Source: JAVBNU01 sp031551265 (GTDB lineage: Bacteria > Cyanobacteriota > Vampirovibrionia > Gastranaerophilales > Gastranaerophilaceae). From it: a stretch of DNA of 64,000 bases. Shown in pieces: positions 28,201 through 36,396 of the stretch; positions within the stretch are counted from its first letter, which is position 1; each line of letters begins with the position of its first letter. The stretch is taken from the NCBI GenBank assembly GCA_031551265.1, contig JAVBNU010000035.1, positions 1 to 64,000 on the forward strand, read 5' to 3'. Both the position numbers and the translations under genes were made by a program. The notes under the pieces are model-generated. The model did no database searches, was not told where the DNA came from, and saw only the letters and a program-made list of their open reading frames with translations.

Positions 28201-31153
28201 TTGCTATTGTCTTTTTTACTTCACTTTCACCGATATTCTTTGTGACTGCTTTTTGAATTTTTGAAGTATCAATAGTATCAACAATATCGCGATTGCCTTT
28301 TACGATTTGCTGCTCTTTGCCCCACTGGTCTTTTTTAGTTTCAATTTCACCTAATATTTTTTCGGGATTTTGTTTGAACCACTCACCTTTATTGAATATA
28401 TCTTTTGAATTTATATTCTTTGTTTTTCTTAGAACAATAATATCAGTGCCAATGCCGGTAGTGTCAAACGTACCTACAGGCAAGCGGTATGCGTCAAGAA
28501 TTTCTGCATTACCTGCTATCTTTAATTTTGCCGGTGTCATCACGCCGTCTAAAAAACTGCTCGGAACGATAAAAGATAAAACGCCATTTTCTTTTAGGCA
28601 ATCAAGGCCACGTTTTATAAAATATGTTTCTAACCGACTTATCCCTTTACCTTCACCCATTCCATAATATCTACCAGTATTTTTGCCATACGGCGGATTA
28701 CCGATAACCACGTCATATTCAGCCTTAACATTTTTCAAAGGAATGTTTTTTGCAGGGTCAATAAAATGCGCTTGAAATTCACCTGTTTTAATATTCGCGT
28801 CAGGATAAAGAATTTTAGTAATTTCTGCAGAGTGAGGATTAATTTCAAATCCGTCAAATTTAGTACCTTCAGGTGCGTGTTCTAAAAAGCGCCCAATACC
28901 GACAGACGGCTCTAAAATCTTAGAACCGTCTGTTTCAATATATTGAGCTGTAAGCTCCCACATCTTTTTGACTACATTATCAGGCGTATAATACTCCGAT
29001 AGTAGCCCTTTACCTTCTGCGCCTTGTTTTTCAAGACCCCCTGCGCCACTATATTTTTTTAGCCAGGCCTTGACTTCATCTGGGAGAACTGAATATTTTT
29101 GGTGATGTTTTTGAGCTACAAAATCTTCGATTGCCTTATTAAGCTCAACTTGGTTTTTATATTTTTTCTCAATTAATTCTCGATGTCCGGATAAGAGCTG
29201 TCCATCTGTAACTCCATTTCCAGATGAGGTGCTGCTTCGTCCAGAGTCAATCCGTTCTTTTCCGCGAATGTCTGTAACATCTTTTCCAACCATTTCGGGT
29301 TGGTTTCCTTTATCTGGCTTAGGTTCGGAAATTGTTTTTTGTCTAGTGTTATCATTCTTTACCTCATTATTCTTATTATTACCGATTTCAGGTACTTTTT
29401 CAATAGGTTTAAAGTCATTAGGTACATTGTATTTTTGTGCAAAATGATTGACTACATCAGGAATATATTTTTTATAATATGGTTGGTTATCCATTACCCA
29501 TTTTTTTAATTCCTGTCTGTTTTTAAAGGGTTTATTTATAGCATTACCGCTCATTATCATATCTAATTGAGGCTCAAGTGCCTCAACGAAAGACTCTACC
29601 GTCCATCCTTCCCATATATGTTTTTTCATATTCACAGTTGTTTCAGCCTTTTCAATACTAGCTTTCAGTGTTTCAACCTTCATATTTTTAAGATTGCCTT
29701 TTAATCCTAAATCTCTTGCTTTTTCAATTAGTTCTCCACGTTCTGCTTGTTTTTTAGCAATATTAGGCGCAACATCTTCTATTTTTATTTGGTGTTGTAT
29801 GTATCTTGCGTTATTGTGCGCATTTATGGAACTGATTTCACCTGTTTCGACATTTTCTAGTTTTGCCATTCCTCTTTTATCATTTTCAAGGATTTTATAA
29901 ACATTCCCATCATAAATATCTTTTACAATGCTTCCATTTTCAAAATGAACAGGATGTGAACCTCTATTTTCAGGCCTTCTTAATATAGTTTGGGCGACAT
30001 CTGGTATTTCCGGCTGATTTTGCGTTTCAGGCTGAACAGGAACTTTCTCTGTTTTAGGTGGCTGCTCAATAACTTCTACAGGGGTTTCTTTTACAGGAAA
30101 ATCCCTCACGTTTTCTGTAGTTGTTGCGTGAGGGGTTTGAGTATTCGCAGCATCGGGACTTCTACCTTCTCGTATAGTACGAATGTTATCAAATGCCGTA
30201 TCTGATTTAACTAAATCTTTACCATATCCAACTATCTTGGCGCTTACTTCTTTTGCAGCTTCCATTGCCTTGGGTGCATTTTCTGCTATTTTTGGATAAC
30301 CTCTGCTGATTGCTTTATTACCGAGGCCAATACCTGCACCTATAGCAGCACCAACCCCACCGGTGGTTACTTTATCTTCGAGGCTTCCTGGCATAACTGC
30401 GCCAAATGCTGTACCATGAAGCACTGCATTTTTGACACCGCCAACTTTTGCAGCGTTTCCGACTGCGCCTATTGGTAAAGCAAACTGTCCGGCTGTTTGA
30501 AATATAGGCAATTTATTTATTATTTCTTCATTCCGTTGTTGCGCTGCTAAATAGCCCTGGTATTGTTTTTCATTCCAATGATTATTTTTATAAAGTGAGT
30601 CTGCAGCCTGGTTGACTAAACCCACAAACGTAGGTACTTCCAACTGTCTTTCAAATTCACGGCCTTTATATGACGCTGCAATGGCTTCGGGAATGTCTAC
30701 AACACCTTGTAATATATCGTGAATAAGTCCGTCCACCATACCTTTACCAACTGCCGGAACTGTTGCCGGAAGTAAACTCGGTTCTTGCCAGATATTTTTC
30801 ACTGTCGCAGCGGTATCAGTGACAATATGTTTTCCAAATTCCCAAAGCCCTTGTGGTACACCTGCAATACCTCGACCTACACTTTTTGCCATATTGCCCA
30901 ATCCTTGAAGAACTGATACATCATTATTTTGTTCAAGGGGTTCAGGTTGGAGTTGTCGTTGCTGCTCAATATAGTTCTGTAATGAAGCCGGTTGCGCCTG
31001 TGGTATTTGAGGTTGAGGCACTTGAATAGGTTGAGCTTGTGGCCGCGGAATTTGAGGCACAATTTGAGGTGCAACATTAGGCATTTGTTGCACCGGTGGA
31101 TTTTGTTCTTGCTCAAGTTGACGCTGTTTTTCAATATATTCTTGTAGTGACAT
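22244..31153 (-). CDS. Giant polyvalent protein: methyltransferase-helicase-peptidase
   Basis: A single 2969-codon frame, about a fifth of the prophage. From the N-terminus: two copies of LQ[EN]YIE[KQ]QRQL (3-13 and 58-68) joined by a Pro/Gln linker; gly-rich membrane-interacting segments (about 215-280); a SAP-like segment near 475-500 and a small helical domain near 510-590; an N6-adenine DNA methyltransferase with a SAM site (LEPSVGIGRFL) near 750 and NPPY at 819-822; a SNF2 helicase (about 1240-1720) with GVGKT (K1267), DEAH at 1418-1421, MLTATPFNN and GRVWRQGN; long coiled coils; a zinc-peptidase-like HEVGH at 2343-2347 with a distal NSNEEMLANY; and a basic C-terminal tail. This matches DarB-like polyvalent proteins, which can enter the cell with the DNA and counter restriction. 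It follows the internal virion gene with no gap. Confidence 0.88.
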   Translation of the reverse strand: MSLQEYIEKQRQLEQEQNPPVQQMPNVAPQIVPQIPRPQAQPIQVPQPQIPQAQPASLQNYIEQQRQLQPEPLEQNNDVSVLQGLGNMAKSVGRGIAGVPQGLWEFGKHIVTDTAATVKNIWQEPSLLPATVPAVGKGMVDGLIHDILQGVVDIPEAIAASYKGREFERQLEVPTFVGLVNQAADSLYKNNHWNEKQYQGYLAAQQRNEEIINKLPIFQTAGQFALPIGAVGNAAKVGGVKNAVLHGTAFGAVMPGSLEDKVTTGGVGAAIGAGIGLGNKAISRGYPKIAENAPKAMEAAKEVSAKIVGYGKDLVKSDTAFDNIRTIREGRSPDAANTQTPHATTTENVRDFPVKETPVEVIEQPPKTEKVPVQPETQNQPEIPDVAQTILRRPENRGSHPVHFENGSIVKDIYDGNVYKILENDKRGMAKLENVETGEISSINAHNNARYIQHQIKIEDVAPNIAKKQAERGELIEKARDLGLKGNLKNMKVETLKASIEKAETTVNMKKHIWEGWTVESFVEALEPQLDMIMSGNAINKPFKNRQELKKWVMDNQPYYKKYIPDVVNHFAQKYNVPNDFKPIEKVPEIGNNKNNEVKNDNTRQKTISEPKPDKGNQPEMVGKDVTDIRGKERIDSGRSSTSSGNGVTDGQLLSGHRELIEKKYKNQVELNKAIEDFVAQKHHQKYSVLPDEVKAWLKKYSGAGGLEKQGAEGKGLLSEYYTPDNVVKKMWELTAQYIETDGSKILEPSVGIGRFLEHAPEGTKFDGFEINPHSAEITKILYPDANIKTGEFQAHFIDPAKNIPLKNVKAEYDVVIGNPPYGKNTGRYYGMGEGKGISRLETYFIKRGLDCLKENGVLSFIVPSSFLDGVMTPAKLKIAGNAEILDAYRLPVGTFDTTGIGTDIIVLRKTKNINSKDIFNKGEWFKQNPEKILGEIETKKDQWGKEQQIVKGNRDIVDTIDTSKIQKAVTKNIGESEVKKTIAKPIQNKTIEPKSKKVEQAKVDYDVYVPENKISDHDYQLFSDTSVDGTLPHNKYTPNEKINQLDGKLYNDFNYLQGDIYEKLDRLERENINPEQKERQRKKLEAVKPKPKELHEIEFTPTSDFIKDMKLSNKEKNIKSSVFEAYLDFIDNATPSERNYVNLWDLRNYVEGSKLTISAYGNSDAARKVSKVQQLTKIKKTADSLFNDFIQTHLSKSEREQLRDNWNRTYNAIHNPDYNKVPLMIKDMKSTFYGKPLKIFQVQKEGVNFLTNRGVGLLGFEVGVGKTLSGIVATVQNMQMGRAKRPLVIVPKQVKSNWLREFKELFPNLKVNDLDNLSKFKGSVEDGTVSVATFEALSNIWYDEIVQKIDGETFRSGEITDLIDKLYEVASDQRRQSTKRGYEQLKADVEKIIGIAEKGNKKTHKINDLGFDHLTVDEAHGFRNLFRSAKAYGRDNNAYTSIGQSGDPSARAARLFLLTQHLMSKNNNRNVFMLTATPFNNSPLEIFNMLSFIGKDKLDAMGLNNVYQFMENYADLEADWVVKNNNDVDFTQIIKGFKNASSLRELIKSLMMIRSADDAGVIRPKKHTDRITLEPSEEQLRLIEKFEEEALASDDDGAILKKINQARQVTLSPDIASKNYDVTPEAFIKNSPKLEYIAKAIEEMKKKDPKTSQLIYMPLGLEFIPKIKQYFVDKKVFKPDEIEIISSNTPDEKIPAITDSFNDINGQVKLIIGTQRIKEGMNLNKNSSILYIPFIDWNPTDYIQIVGRVWRQGNRYDNVKVVVPLLKNSSDPFMFQKLDEKTSRINNIMDESKEYIDTGELNTAEEKINMITIPEKRAKMFVNVEKQKLSTQKEQMTGRLEMINHYAKKLDEYKESLADGKANIESFERLSEETKSAKYWLRETYEAAYKKAQEQLTRTEKRITRLEIDFNGKDKPENLRAEIEKIIEAEKNIEIKEKEKLVEYQKIYDENEANKRTIDDHIKDFKKNINEIYGQSDSNSYNALPLEAEQPKRYQQTREKAFELPKINLNTKSQTKAKETRKTKIRAARDIQSAREYRAELKEGIRTWKADIQKRRYDVDRCLNEFVNTSKKIAKELNINDKQLREIMPFLRERTALPEGLERPDLQELWKKLDSKTKNELTNMADFVSDKFERYWEEYQAVQADKTFEPLKDEIENYITHLWEFKDKKQEALLTNYFATKSRFAKKRTIESLFDGINGIEAENGEIIKFQPKVLDYAELLKIQSDNLIKATIDKVLVDAVKKFKTKDGINLLLPASQAPSHWVTIDNHALNKSIPRAIDTKYGETVSPEMQNILADMGIVIGRRISNYTRTGKPNSLGKYVKNEPPEIRLRRWFSNEVLAHEVGHALDEALSLNKNGFVERHIDELNKLNEEKINKFTKLGKKKYINSNEEMLANYAAVFFNDTGVAYDIAPSATKEFIKEISENPKFEKLLPGNFDWENAKNVIEEKTLEWQSIKVKAHPDIADVLKTAFDSPREYLECLYIKPGKVWDKMNSVAKMFEFSLSLFHGFALTESYYGNVGAKKATPEALNFKKIFAAVKNNDYDIYKEPELVRRAIDDGLELGSTLDFQRRAAEKIVHNTAKFLEKAPFIGKILSLPAKAIDKTMEINNKALWDVIHNNYKIKSYQFLVENEIQNNKSISVDKRREIAQWVNDSYGGQIYENLGITSNLGHTLSKGMMSPDWFISTTRQFFASFSTETGHKVLNNLAAKSEFWDKVKDVSHALGTTSITDNVKASGLRGDVARKFWVRALGYSLLYMNILNAANRAYDQKENPNLYPKEMTAREYSMLGNSLGNKTYVFVGRNKDGTERYVRLGKQFREIPEFIEDPIKKAGSKIAPMPQWVVKSATGRSFSGYEDRKLAESEGWGRVGQSALSLGKTFLPFSVGSLINKGSDYSIYDTFASTGKGMTYFKGKKEYKKAIVDGDAERLEIITRDLIRNKIDPKKVFNAAKFEIAREYKYKYKDKLNK

Positions 31154-32368
31154 TTACTTTTTACCTGACATTATTGCTTCGATTAACTTATCCATAGAGT
31201 CACTTTTTAAGAGTTTTTCTGGGTCTACTCCGTGACTTTCAATGAAGTATCGTTTTGCCATTTCTCGTTCGTTTCCCGAAAGGGTTGTAAAATATGCTAA
31301 ATCCTTTGCTTTTGACTCTTTTTGTTGTTGCTTAGTATGGTCTTTTGTAGCTTGATTTTTTACGTGTTGAGAATATGCTGCAGCTCTAGTAGAGTTGCTA
31401 TTAGCATTTTGTAAGGCTGCTGTACCTCTTTTTTCGTTCAGAGCAATGGTTGAGTCAGTTTTTCTTGTGTCGTTGCTCTCTTTTACCTTTGAATCAGATG
31501 TTGTATAAACTTTTTCATTAGATAGTTGAGTGTTCAGCTCACGAACATTAAGAAGATATGTTGTCGGGTCAATCATTCCGGCTTTTAGTTGGTCATCAAG
31601 CATTTTCTTAATTCTTAAATAACTGTCCTGGTCTAACTTTCTGTTACGAAAACTGTTGTATTGCATTTTATAATCAGTATCTACAAGATTTTTGAAAGTA
31701 TCGCTGTCAATGTAACCGCTGATTTTTTCCATATCTTCCGGTGAATATCCGAGTTGCTCCAGTTTTGGTGCATACAACGCATTATTAGATTTAATTTGTT
31801 GATTTTGTACGGCTGTTTGCCCACCATAAGCCATCATTTGTAAAGGGCTTCCGCCGGTTGCTCCAACAATACCAGCTGTTATTAAACCTCTGCCCAATGG
31901 TGAATTTAAAAGCCTTGCGCCTGTTCCGACACCCTCACCAATTCGATTCATTACGCCCTTTTTTTCTGGCCGTAAATTGTCTGGGACAAATTTATGTTGA
32001 AAATTATCATTAAATCCTGTGCGAAAACTATTGAGTCCGTCAATGAATTTGTCAAACATACCGTACTTGCGGTCTTGTTCAAGTTCACCAGTCAATGGAT
32101 TACCAGGATTTCCGAGCGCATTTGCACCGGCAGTCTGTTTATATTGGTTTATCCAGTCCGCAATTTCAGGAACACCAAAGTTTTTGCCCTCACTGATACC
32201 TTGCGTAACTGCGTCCGCTCCATATTGATTGACAGCATTTTGCGCCCAGGGTACTTGATTATTACGAATTGCATTGAGATATTCATTCATAACTTCAATT
32301 TGCTCTTGTCTTTTCAGCAATTCCTCATCTTGCGGTGATTTATATGAACTATATACAGCGTTCTGCAT
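31154..32368 (-). CDS. Internal virion (ejection) protein candidate
   Basis: A 404-residue, Gln/Asn/Lys-rich protein; the start at 32368 has AAGGAG upstream and overlaps the previous gene by 20 bases. A glycine-rich hydrophobic segment (near 145-175, LLNSPLGRGLITAGIVGATGG) sits between helical, charged regions with long coiled-coil potential. Such proteins in podoviruses are packed in the head and form the DNA-ejection channel. Position between nozzle genes and the giant gene supports this; no family was named. Confidence 0.6.
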   Translation of the reverse strand: MQNAVYSSYKSPQDEELLKRQEQIEVMNEYLNAIRNNQVPWAQNAVNQYGADAVTQGISEGKNFGVPEIADWINQYKQTAGANALGNPGNPLTGELEQDRKYGMFDKFIDGLNSFRTGFNDNFQHKFVPDNLRPEKKGVMNRIGEGVGTGARLLNSPLGRGLITAGIVGATGGSPLQMMAYGGQTAVQNQQIKSNNALYAPKLEQLGYSPEDMEKISGYIDSDTFKNLVDTDYKMQYNSFRNRKLDQDSYLRIKKMLDDQLKAGMIDPTTYLLNVRELNTQLSNEKVYTTSDSKVKESNDTRKTDSTIALNEKRGTAALQNANSNSTRAAAYSQHVKNQATKDHTKQQQKESKAKDLAYFTTLSGNEREMAKRYFIESHGVDPEKLLKSDSMDKLIEAIMSGKK

Positions 32369-33182
32369 TGTTTGCTCCTTGTAAATATTGCAGCCCTGGC
32401 GCGTTGTCATATCTCACAACACCGGAAATATTAGGGATTTCTTCTTTTAAACGAGGACAATAAACTTTCTCGGACGTATTAAATTTCATACATTCCAAAC
32501 AACACTCGAAGTAGTCAGGATTGAAGGTAGTATTTTTATACTGTCCGCGCCAGTTTTCACCACTTCTTACATATCGTTTATCGTTGAAATCAATATTATT
32601 TTCGTCAAGATATTGCCAAATATCCTCATCAGACCAATCTTTTAAAGGAAACACACATGCCGGAAGGTCATCAGGTTTATACACATAATCATCAAGAACC
32701 ATACTTTCATAAAATGCGTCAGTGTCGCAATCTTTGTGGCCGATAAATTGCATATCCCACATATAATTAACGATAGCAAAAGGTTTTCTGTAAATGTCAT
32801 TCAAACAACATACATCCGATGACGGATTATCAACAATCCCTGTCGGTATCGTGAAATTAGTACCATTTTGATATGTATAAAAATTCTGAACTTCCCACTC
32901 CAAGCTGCCATCATCATAAGTATGATATTGTAATGCTGTGTTCATAGGTGGAAAACTGTAAACCATAAGATTATTTTCTCTGGCAAGACGTTCGGAATGA
33001 GCGTATTTATCAGGGCAAATATATTCTTTCTGAAATAAAATAGGTATATTTTTATCAACTTTACGCACTAAATCCATTAAGACCAGGCTGTCTTTTCCAA
33101 AAGAACTCCAGATTACCGGCTTAGAATATTTTGCAAGGTTATCTCTAATTATTGCCAGTGATTTGCTTATTTTTTCTTTCAT
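32349..33182 (-). CDS. PAPS-reductase-family enzyme
   Basis: A 277-residue adenine-nucleotide alpha-hydrolase-fold protein. The PP-loop is SSFGKDS at 26-32, followed by LVLMDLVRKV. Several cysteines follow (VCCLN, ECCLECMKF, VYCPRLK), which may bind metal or Fe-S. FPLKDWSDEDIWQYLDENNI is the standard family segment. Relatives reduce PAPS, adenylate substrates or, as DndC, sulfur-modify DNA. The start at 33182 has GGGAG. It is embedded in virion genes with no other sulfur gene nearby, so the substrate is unknown. Confidence 0.82.
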   Translation of the reverse strand: MKEKISKSLAIIRDNLAKYSKPVIWSSFGKDSLVLMDLVRKVDKNIPILFQKEYICPDKYAHSERLARENNLMVYSFPPMNTALQYHTYDDGSLEWEVQNFYTYQNGTNFTIPTGIVDNPSSDVCCLNDIYRKPFAIVNYMWDMQFIGHKDCDTDAFYESMVLDDYVYKPDDLPACVFPLKDWSDEDIWQYLDENNIDFNDKRYVRSGENWRGQYKNTTFNPDYFECCLECMKFNTSEKVYCPRLKEEIPNISGVVRYDNAPGLQYLQGANNAERCI

Positions 33183-33192
33183 ATCTACTCCC

Positions 33193-33810
33193 TTATGCTG
33201 CTGCAGCAACTGTAGCTGCAGAAGTCATTGCAGCCGAGTTGGTGTCTGTGATATTTTTCCACATTGCATTGTTGTTAGCTGATTCCTGTTGGTATGTACC
33301 AAGGTTGTAACTATTTATTTGCTGCGCGTCACCTTTAGCGTTAGCAATAGATTGTTGGCCTAAATTTGCTCCGGTTAGATACATATTCATAAGTTGGTTA
33401 ATCAAATTGCTTGTATTGGTGGTGCTGTCAGCTATTAATTGATTATTGAAATTAGAAAGCTGTTGGTTTTGGTCAGCAGAAAAATTCTTAGCAAGGTCAT
33501 TCATTGCAGAAGAGCGAAGCATATTGCGCTGCGCCAAAGGATTAATTAAGTTATTCTCGAAGGCCTTTGCAGAGTCTTTTGTAAATTTATCCTGAAACAA
33601 TGCACTTTGTGCTGCAATCTGCGGACTATCAAGTGACGGATTAAGTAATTGCTGCAATAATGCCGGAACATTGCTTTCGACAAACTGATTAGATTGTGTC
33701 AAAAACGGATTTAAAGTATAACTTGAGCCGGATTTATTATGTTTAGCGTTTGCATAAGGATTTGTACTTGTCGTTGACGCATAACCTGGTGCGCTCCCAT
33801 TTCCCCCCAT
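33193..33810 (-). CDS. Internal virion protein candidate, Ala/Asn/Gln-rich
   Basis: A 205-residue low-complexity helical protein with a disordered N-terminus (MGGNGSAPGYASTTSTNPYA), repeated NQL/QQL helices and an Ala-rich end (AAMTSAATVAAAA). Composition and position after the nozzle gene are typical of podoviral ejection proteins. No domain recognised. Confidence 0.55.
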   Translation of the reverse strand: MGGNGSAPGYASTTSTNPYANAKHNKSGSSYTLNPFLTQSNQFVESNVPALLQQLLNPSLDSPQIAAQSALFQDKFTKDSAKAFENNLINPLAQRNMLRSSAMNDLAKNFSADQNQQLSNFNNQLIADSTTNTSNLINQLMNMYLTGANLGQQSIANAKGDAQQINSYNLGTYQQESANNNAMWKNITDTNSAAMTSAATVAAAA

Positions 33811-33812
33811 AT

Positions 33813-34190
33813 TTATGTCCTTTCATATTTATACGTGTTCTCATTAATTTTTTTAAAGCCGGATTTCAATAAAGAATATATTGCCGACTTTTCGCTACTT
33901 TCAGCGTAAACATCGCAATTATAAAACTGCAGACTCATCTCTAAACATTGCAGATTTTCTAAATGAGTTTTTCTATTAGAAAAGGCGTTTACGAAAAGTT
34001 TCTTATTTTTTTCATAAAAATAAATGCAACCTATGAACTTTTTGGCTGAATAAAAACAATAAAAATGACTGTCTTTTAATAAATCCTCAAAACTTTTGAA
34101 ATCATTGAGTTTATCTTTATACTTTGTCCATAATCTCTTGGCTTCATTAGGATTGAAAAAAATACTTTTTGGGCAAATAACTTTTATCAA
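33813..34190 (-). CDS. GNAT-like small protein (internal virion A-like)
   Basis: A 125-residue protein with a reduced GNAT-like order: HFYCFYSAKKFIGCIYFYEK, KLFVNAFSNRK, then SAIYSLLKSGFKKINENTYKYE. Acetyltransferase-like proteins occur at this place in T7-like morphogenesis clusters. Catalytic residues are not certain, so it may be a structural or assembly protein. It overlaps the nozzle gene by 4 bases. Confidence 0.5.
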   Translation of the reverse strand: MIKVICPKSIFFNPNEAKRLWTKYKDKLNDFKSFEDLLKDSHFYCFYSAKKFIGCIYFYEKNKKLFVNAFSNRKTHLENLQCLEMSLQFYNCDVYAESSEKSAIYSLLKSGFKKINENTYKYERT

Positions 34191-35722
34191 ACTTGGATCA
34201 CCTTTATTAAAGAAAACTCTAAATTCCTGATGGCAAAATCCTGATACTCATTTTCAGTGTAAAAAGTTATCTGTATGGTTTTGAATGTAGTGTTAGGAAT
34301 TTTGACAAGTGCGTTTATGTTTTTACCGCACCAAAATCCTTGCCCCCAATTACCAACACTCCATATAAGAAACTTTTTATATTTTGACCGGATTTTCTTA
34401 ATCTTTGGACGTTTCAATGTATTGTAGTTTTTTACATATTTTACAAACAAGTCGTTTATATATGGACTGTCCACCGTTATACGTGGTTGAAAAATAGTTA
34501 CTTTCAATGTAGTGTCTGAACCCAGATTACAATTAGAACATTGGTAATAATGGCTAATATATTCACCATCAAAAGTGCTGCTCATATATTCCTGATAAAT
34601 TTTGCCTTTTGCACCAGAACATAAACTATCATTGACAATGGCGAAGCAATTAATACGTGGGCATTTTCTTTTAATCCACTCACCGCGCGAATAGTCGTAT
34701 ATTAATATTTGTGAGTATTTATCTTCATTGGCCGTAGGAAAATAAAACCAAACCTCGTTACGGTCTGAAAGCACTGCAGATAATGCTGCTATCTTGTGCA
34801 TATTATTTTTATCAATGTTAATCAACTCATCCTGTATATCCTCGGCGATATTTTTGCCTAGAGTTTTATTACCGAGAACGATTTGTTGAAAACTAAATAT
34901 ACCTTTTTTGGTGTCATCATAAAAATACAAGTCTGTGCCGTGAAAAACAAGTGACTTATAATTAGCACAACCACCAGGGGAGTCGTCAGACCTACTGAAC
35001 GGATAATCACCACTAATAATGACGGAACTGTCTTTAAAAAATACTGCTATTGAGTTCAGATAAGCTGCAATAGCTGTAATGTCTTTTGAAAACTCAATAA
35101 ATCCGCCAGACGTAGTGACTTCTGCGTCAGATGTAACCCAATCATATACATTGGCCTGTACACTGTAATGCAAGCGGTTTTTCTCAAAACACCATAATCT
35201 ATTAGTGTAAACAACTGCGCCCAGGCCTCTGATTTCGCGATTTTCTGTATCTTTGGCTTCAATTTCAATGATTTCTTGCTCTGCGCCGATTTCAATAGAG
35301 TACATCTTATCTTTGCCATTATTGAATATAAAGAGGTCAGAATAACCTTGCGCGAAATCCACTCCGGTACTGCGACCAGTGAGTGATAAGTTCTCTATTT
35401 TAGGAGTGAGCGTGCTTTGAGTGAGGTTAAATAAGTATAAAGTGCCGCGTGAATTATTTTCAGTATGAACGAAAATATACTTATATCCCTGCTGTACACT
35501 CTCAAATATATTGATTACATTTTCATCATTGGGGATAAGCTTACCAGATATGTTAATATTACCTTTCGTTGTTCTGATTCCAACACCGCCGTTTATACCG
35601 GTATCGTACAACTCGATATTTTGCATATCTTGTGCTGTAATCAGGTCAGACGAAAAAACTGCGTTCTTTCGTCTGATACCCCCAAACTTGTTACAAATTA
35701 AATTTGTCTTACGACTGCCCAT
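34187..35722 (-). CDS. Tail nozzle / tubular protein B-like
   Basis: A 511-residue beta-rich protein beginning MGSRKTNLICNKFGGIRRKNAVFSS, with blade-like repeats (YIFVHTENN, DLFIFNNGKDKMYSIE, LWCFEKNRLHYS, YFYDDTKKGIFSF, VWFYFPT, ILIYDYSRGEWIK). This matches the propeller-type nozzle or DNA-stabilisation proteins that close the portal of podoviruses. The start at 35722 follows directly after the upstream stop. Length and neighbours fit the T7 gp12 or P22 gp10 role. Confidence 0.7.
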   Translation of the reverse strand: MGSRKTNLICNKFGGIRRKNAVFSSDLITAQDMQNIELYDTGINGGVGIRTTKGNINISGKLIPNDENVINIFESVQQGYKYIFVHTENNSRGTLYLFNLTQSTLTPKIENLSLTGRSTGVDFAQGYSDLFIFNNGKDKMYSIEIGAEQEIIEIEAKDTENREIRGLGAVVYTNRLWCFEKNRLHYSVQANVYDWVTSDAEVTTSGGFIEFSKDITAIAAYLNSIAVFFKDSSVIISGDYPFSRSDDSPGGCANYKSLVFHGTDLYFYDDTKKGIFSFQQIVLGNKTLGKNIAEDIQDELINIDKNNMHKIAALSAVLSDRNEVWFYFPTANEDKYSQILIYDYSRGEWIKRKCPRINCFAIVNDSLCSGAKGKIYQEYMSSTFDGEYISHYYQCSNCNLGSDTTLKVTIFQPRITVDSPYINDLFVKYVKNYNTLKRPKIKKIRSKYKKFLIWSVGNWGQGFWCGKNINALVKIPNTTFKTIQITFYTENEYQDFAIRNLEFSLIKVIQV

Positions 35723-35724
35723 AT

Positions 35725-36396
35725 CTACCAAACAATCTTTTTAGTGAACTCAAGACCTTTTGTAAATTCAATCAGCAGCCGATATGCTTCTTTGTACTGT
35801 TTCAAATAATTGGCATAATTCTCGTCCTGGTCTGCAGCAATCGCATAACACATACTTGACGTTATCAGTGCATTTTTAAACAATTCCTCATACTTTTCAG
35901 GAACATTCAACGTATCAGTGTCATTTCTTAATTGATAAATGGCCTTGCCATCTTTGTCAGTACCTAGCTTCAAAGTTAAATAATCAATATGAATTTCATA
36001 TTCATTATCAGGCTGCGGATATAAATATATTCTTTCATTTGCAATAAAAAAACTTGTGGGCTTGCCTGATACCAACTCTAATGTTTCAAAATCGTCCTGA
36101 TATTCTAAATAGTTTCCGCCAACTACCCTGATACAATACTTTTCAGCACCGTTAATAGTCTTTTTGTGTATGTTGCCGGCCGGCATGTTTATATATTCTG
36201 TATCGCCGTCAACGGTGGCTTTTTTGGTCTTTATCCTGAACGGAAAAGCATAAGAACACCACAATGCGCTAAGAGCTTTCTGAATTGAAGTTAATAATGT
36301 TTCTTCAAATTCGTCTTGCTCCTCAACCTCACCATCGAATTTACTCCAGGCTTGCCCTGCAACCTGATTGTATATGTATAAAAGGGTTAAGGCCAT
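35725..36396 (-). CDS. Head-tail adaptor (gp4 / gp11-like)
   Basis: A 223-residue protein: an N-terminal helical part (ETLLTSIQKALSALWCSYAFPFRIKTK), a beta part with PTSFFIANERIYLYPQPDNEYEIHIDYLT and a C-terminal helical part (EELFKNALITSSMCYAIA). This order is that of P22 gp4 / T7 gp11 adaptors that dock under the portal. It overlaps the next upstream gene by 1 base. Confidence 0.75.
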   Translation of the reverse strand: MALTLLYIYNQVAGQAWSKFDGEVEEQDEFEETLLTSIQKALSALWCSYAFPFRIKTKKATVDGDTEYINMPAGNIHKKTINGAEKYCIRVVGGNYLEYQDDFETLELVSGKPTSFFIANERIYLYPQPDNEYEIHIDYLTLKLGTDKDGKAIYQLRNDTDTLNVPEKYEELFKNALITSSMCYAIAADQDENYANYLKQYKEAYRLLIEFTKGLEFTKKIVW

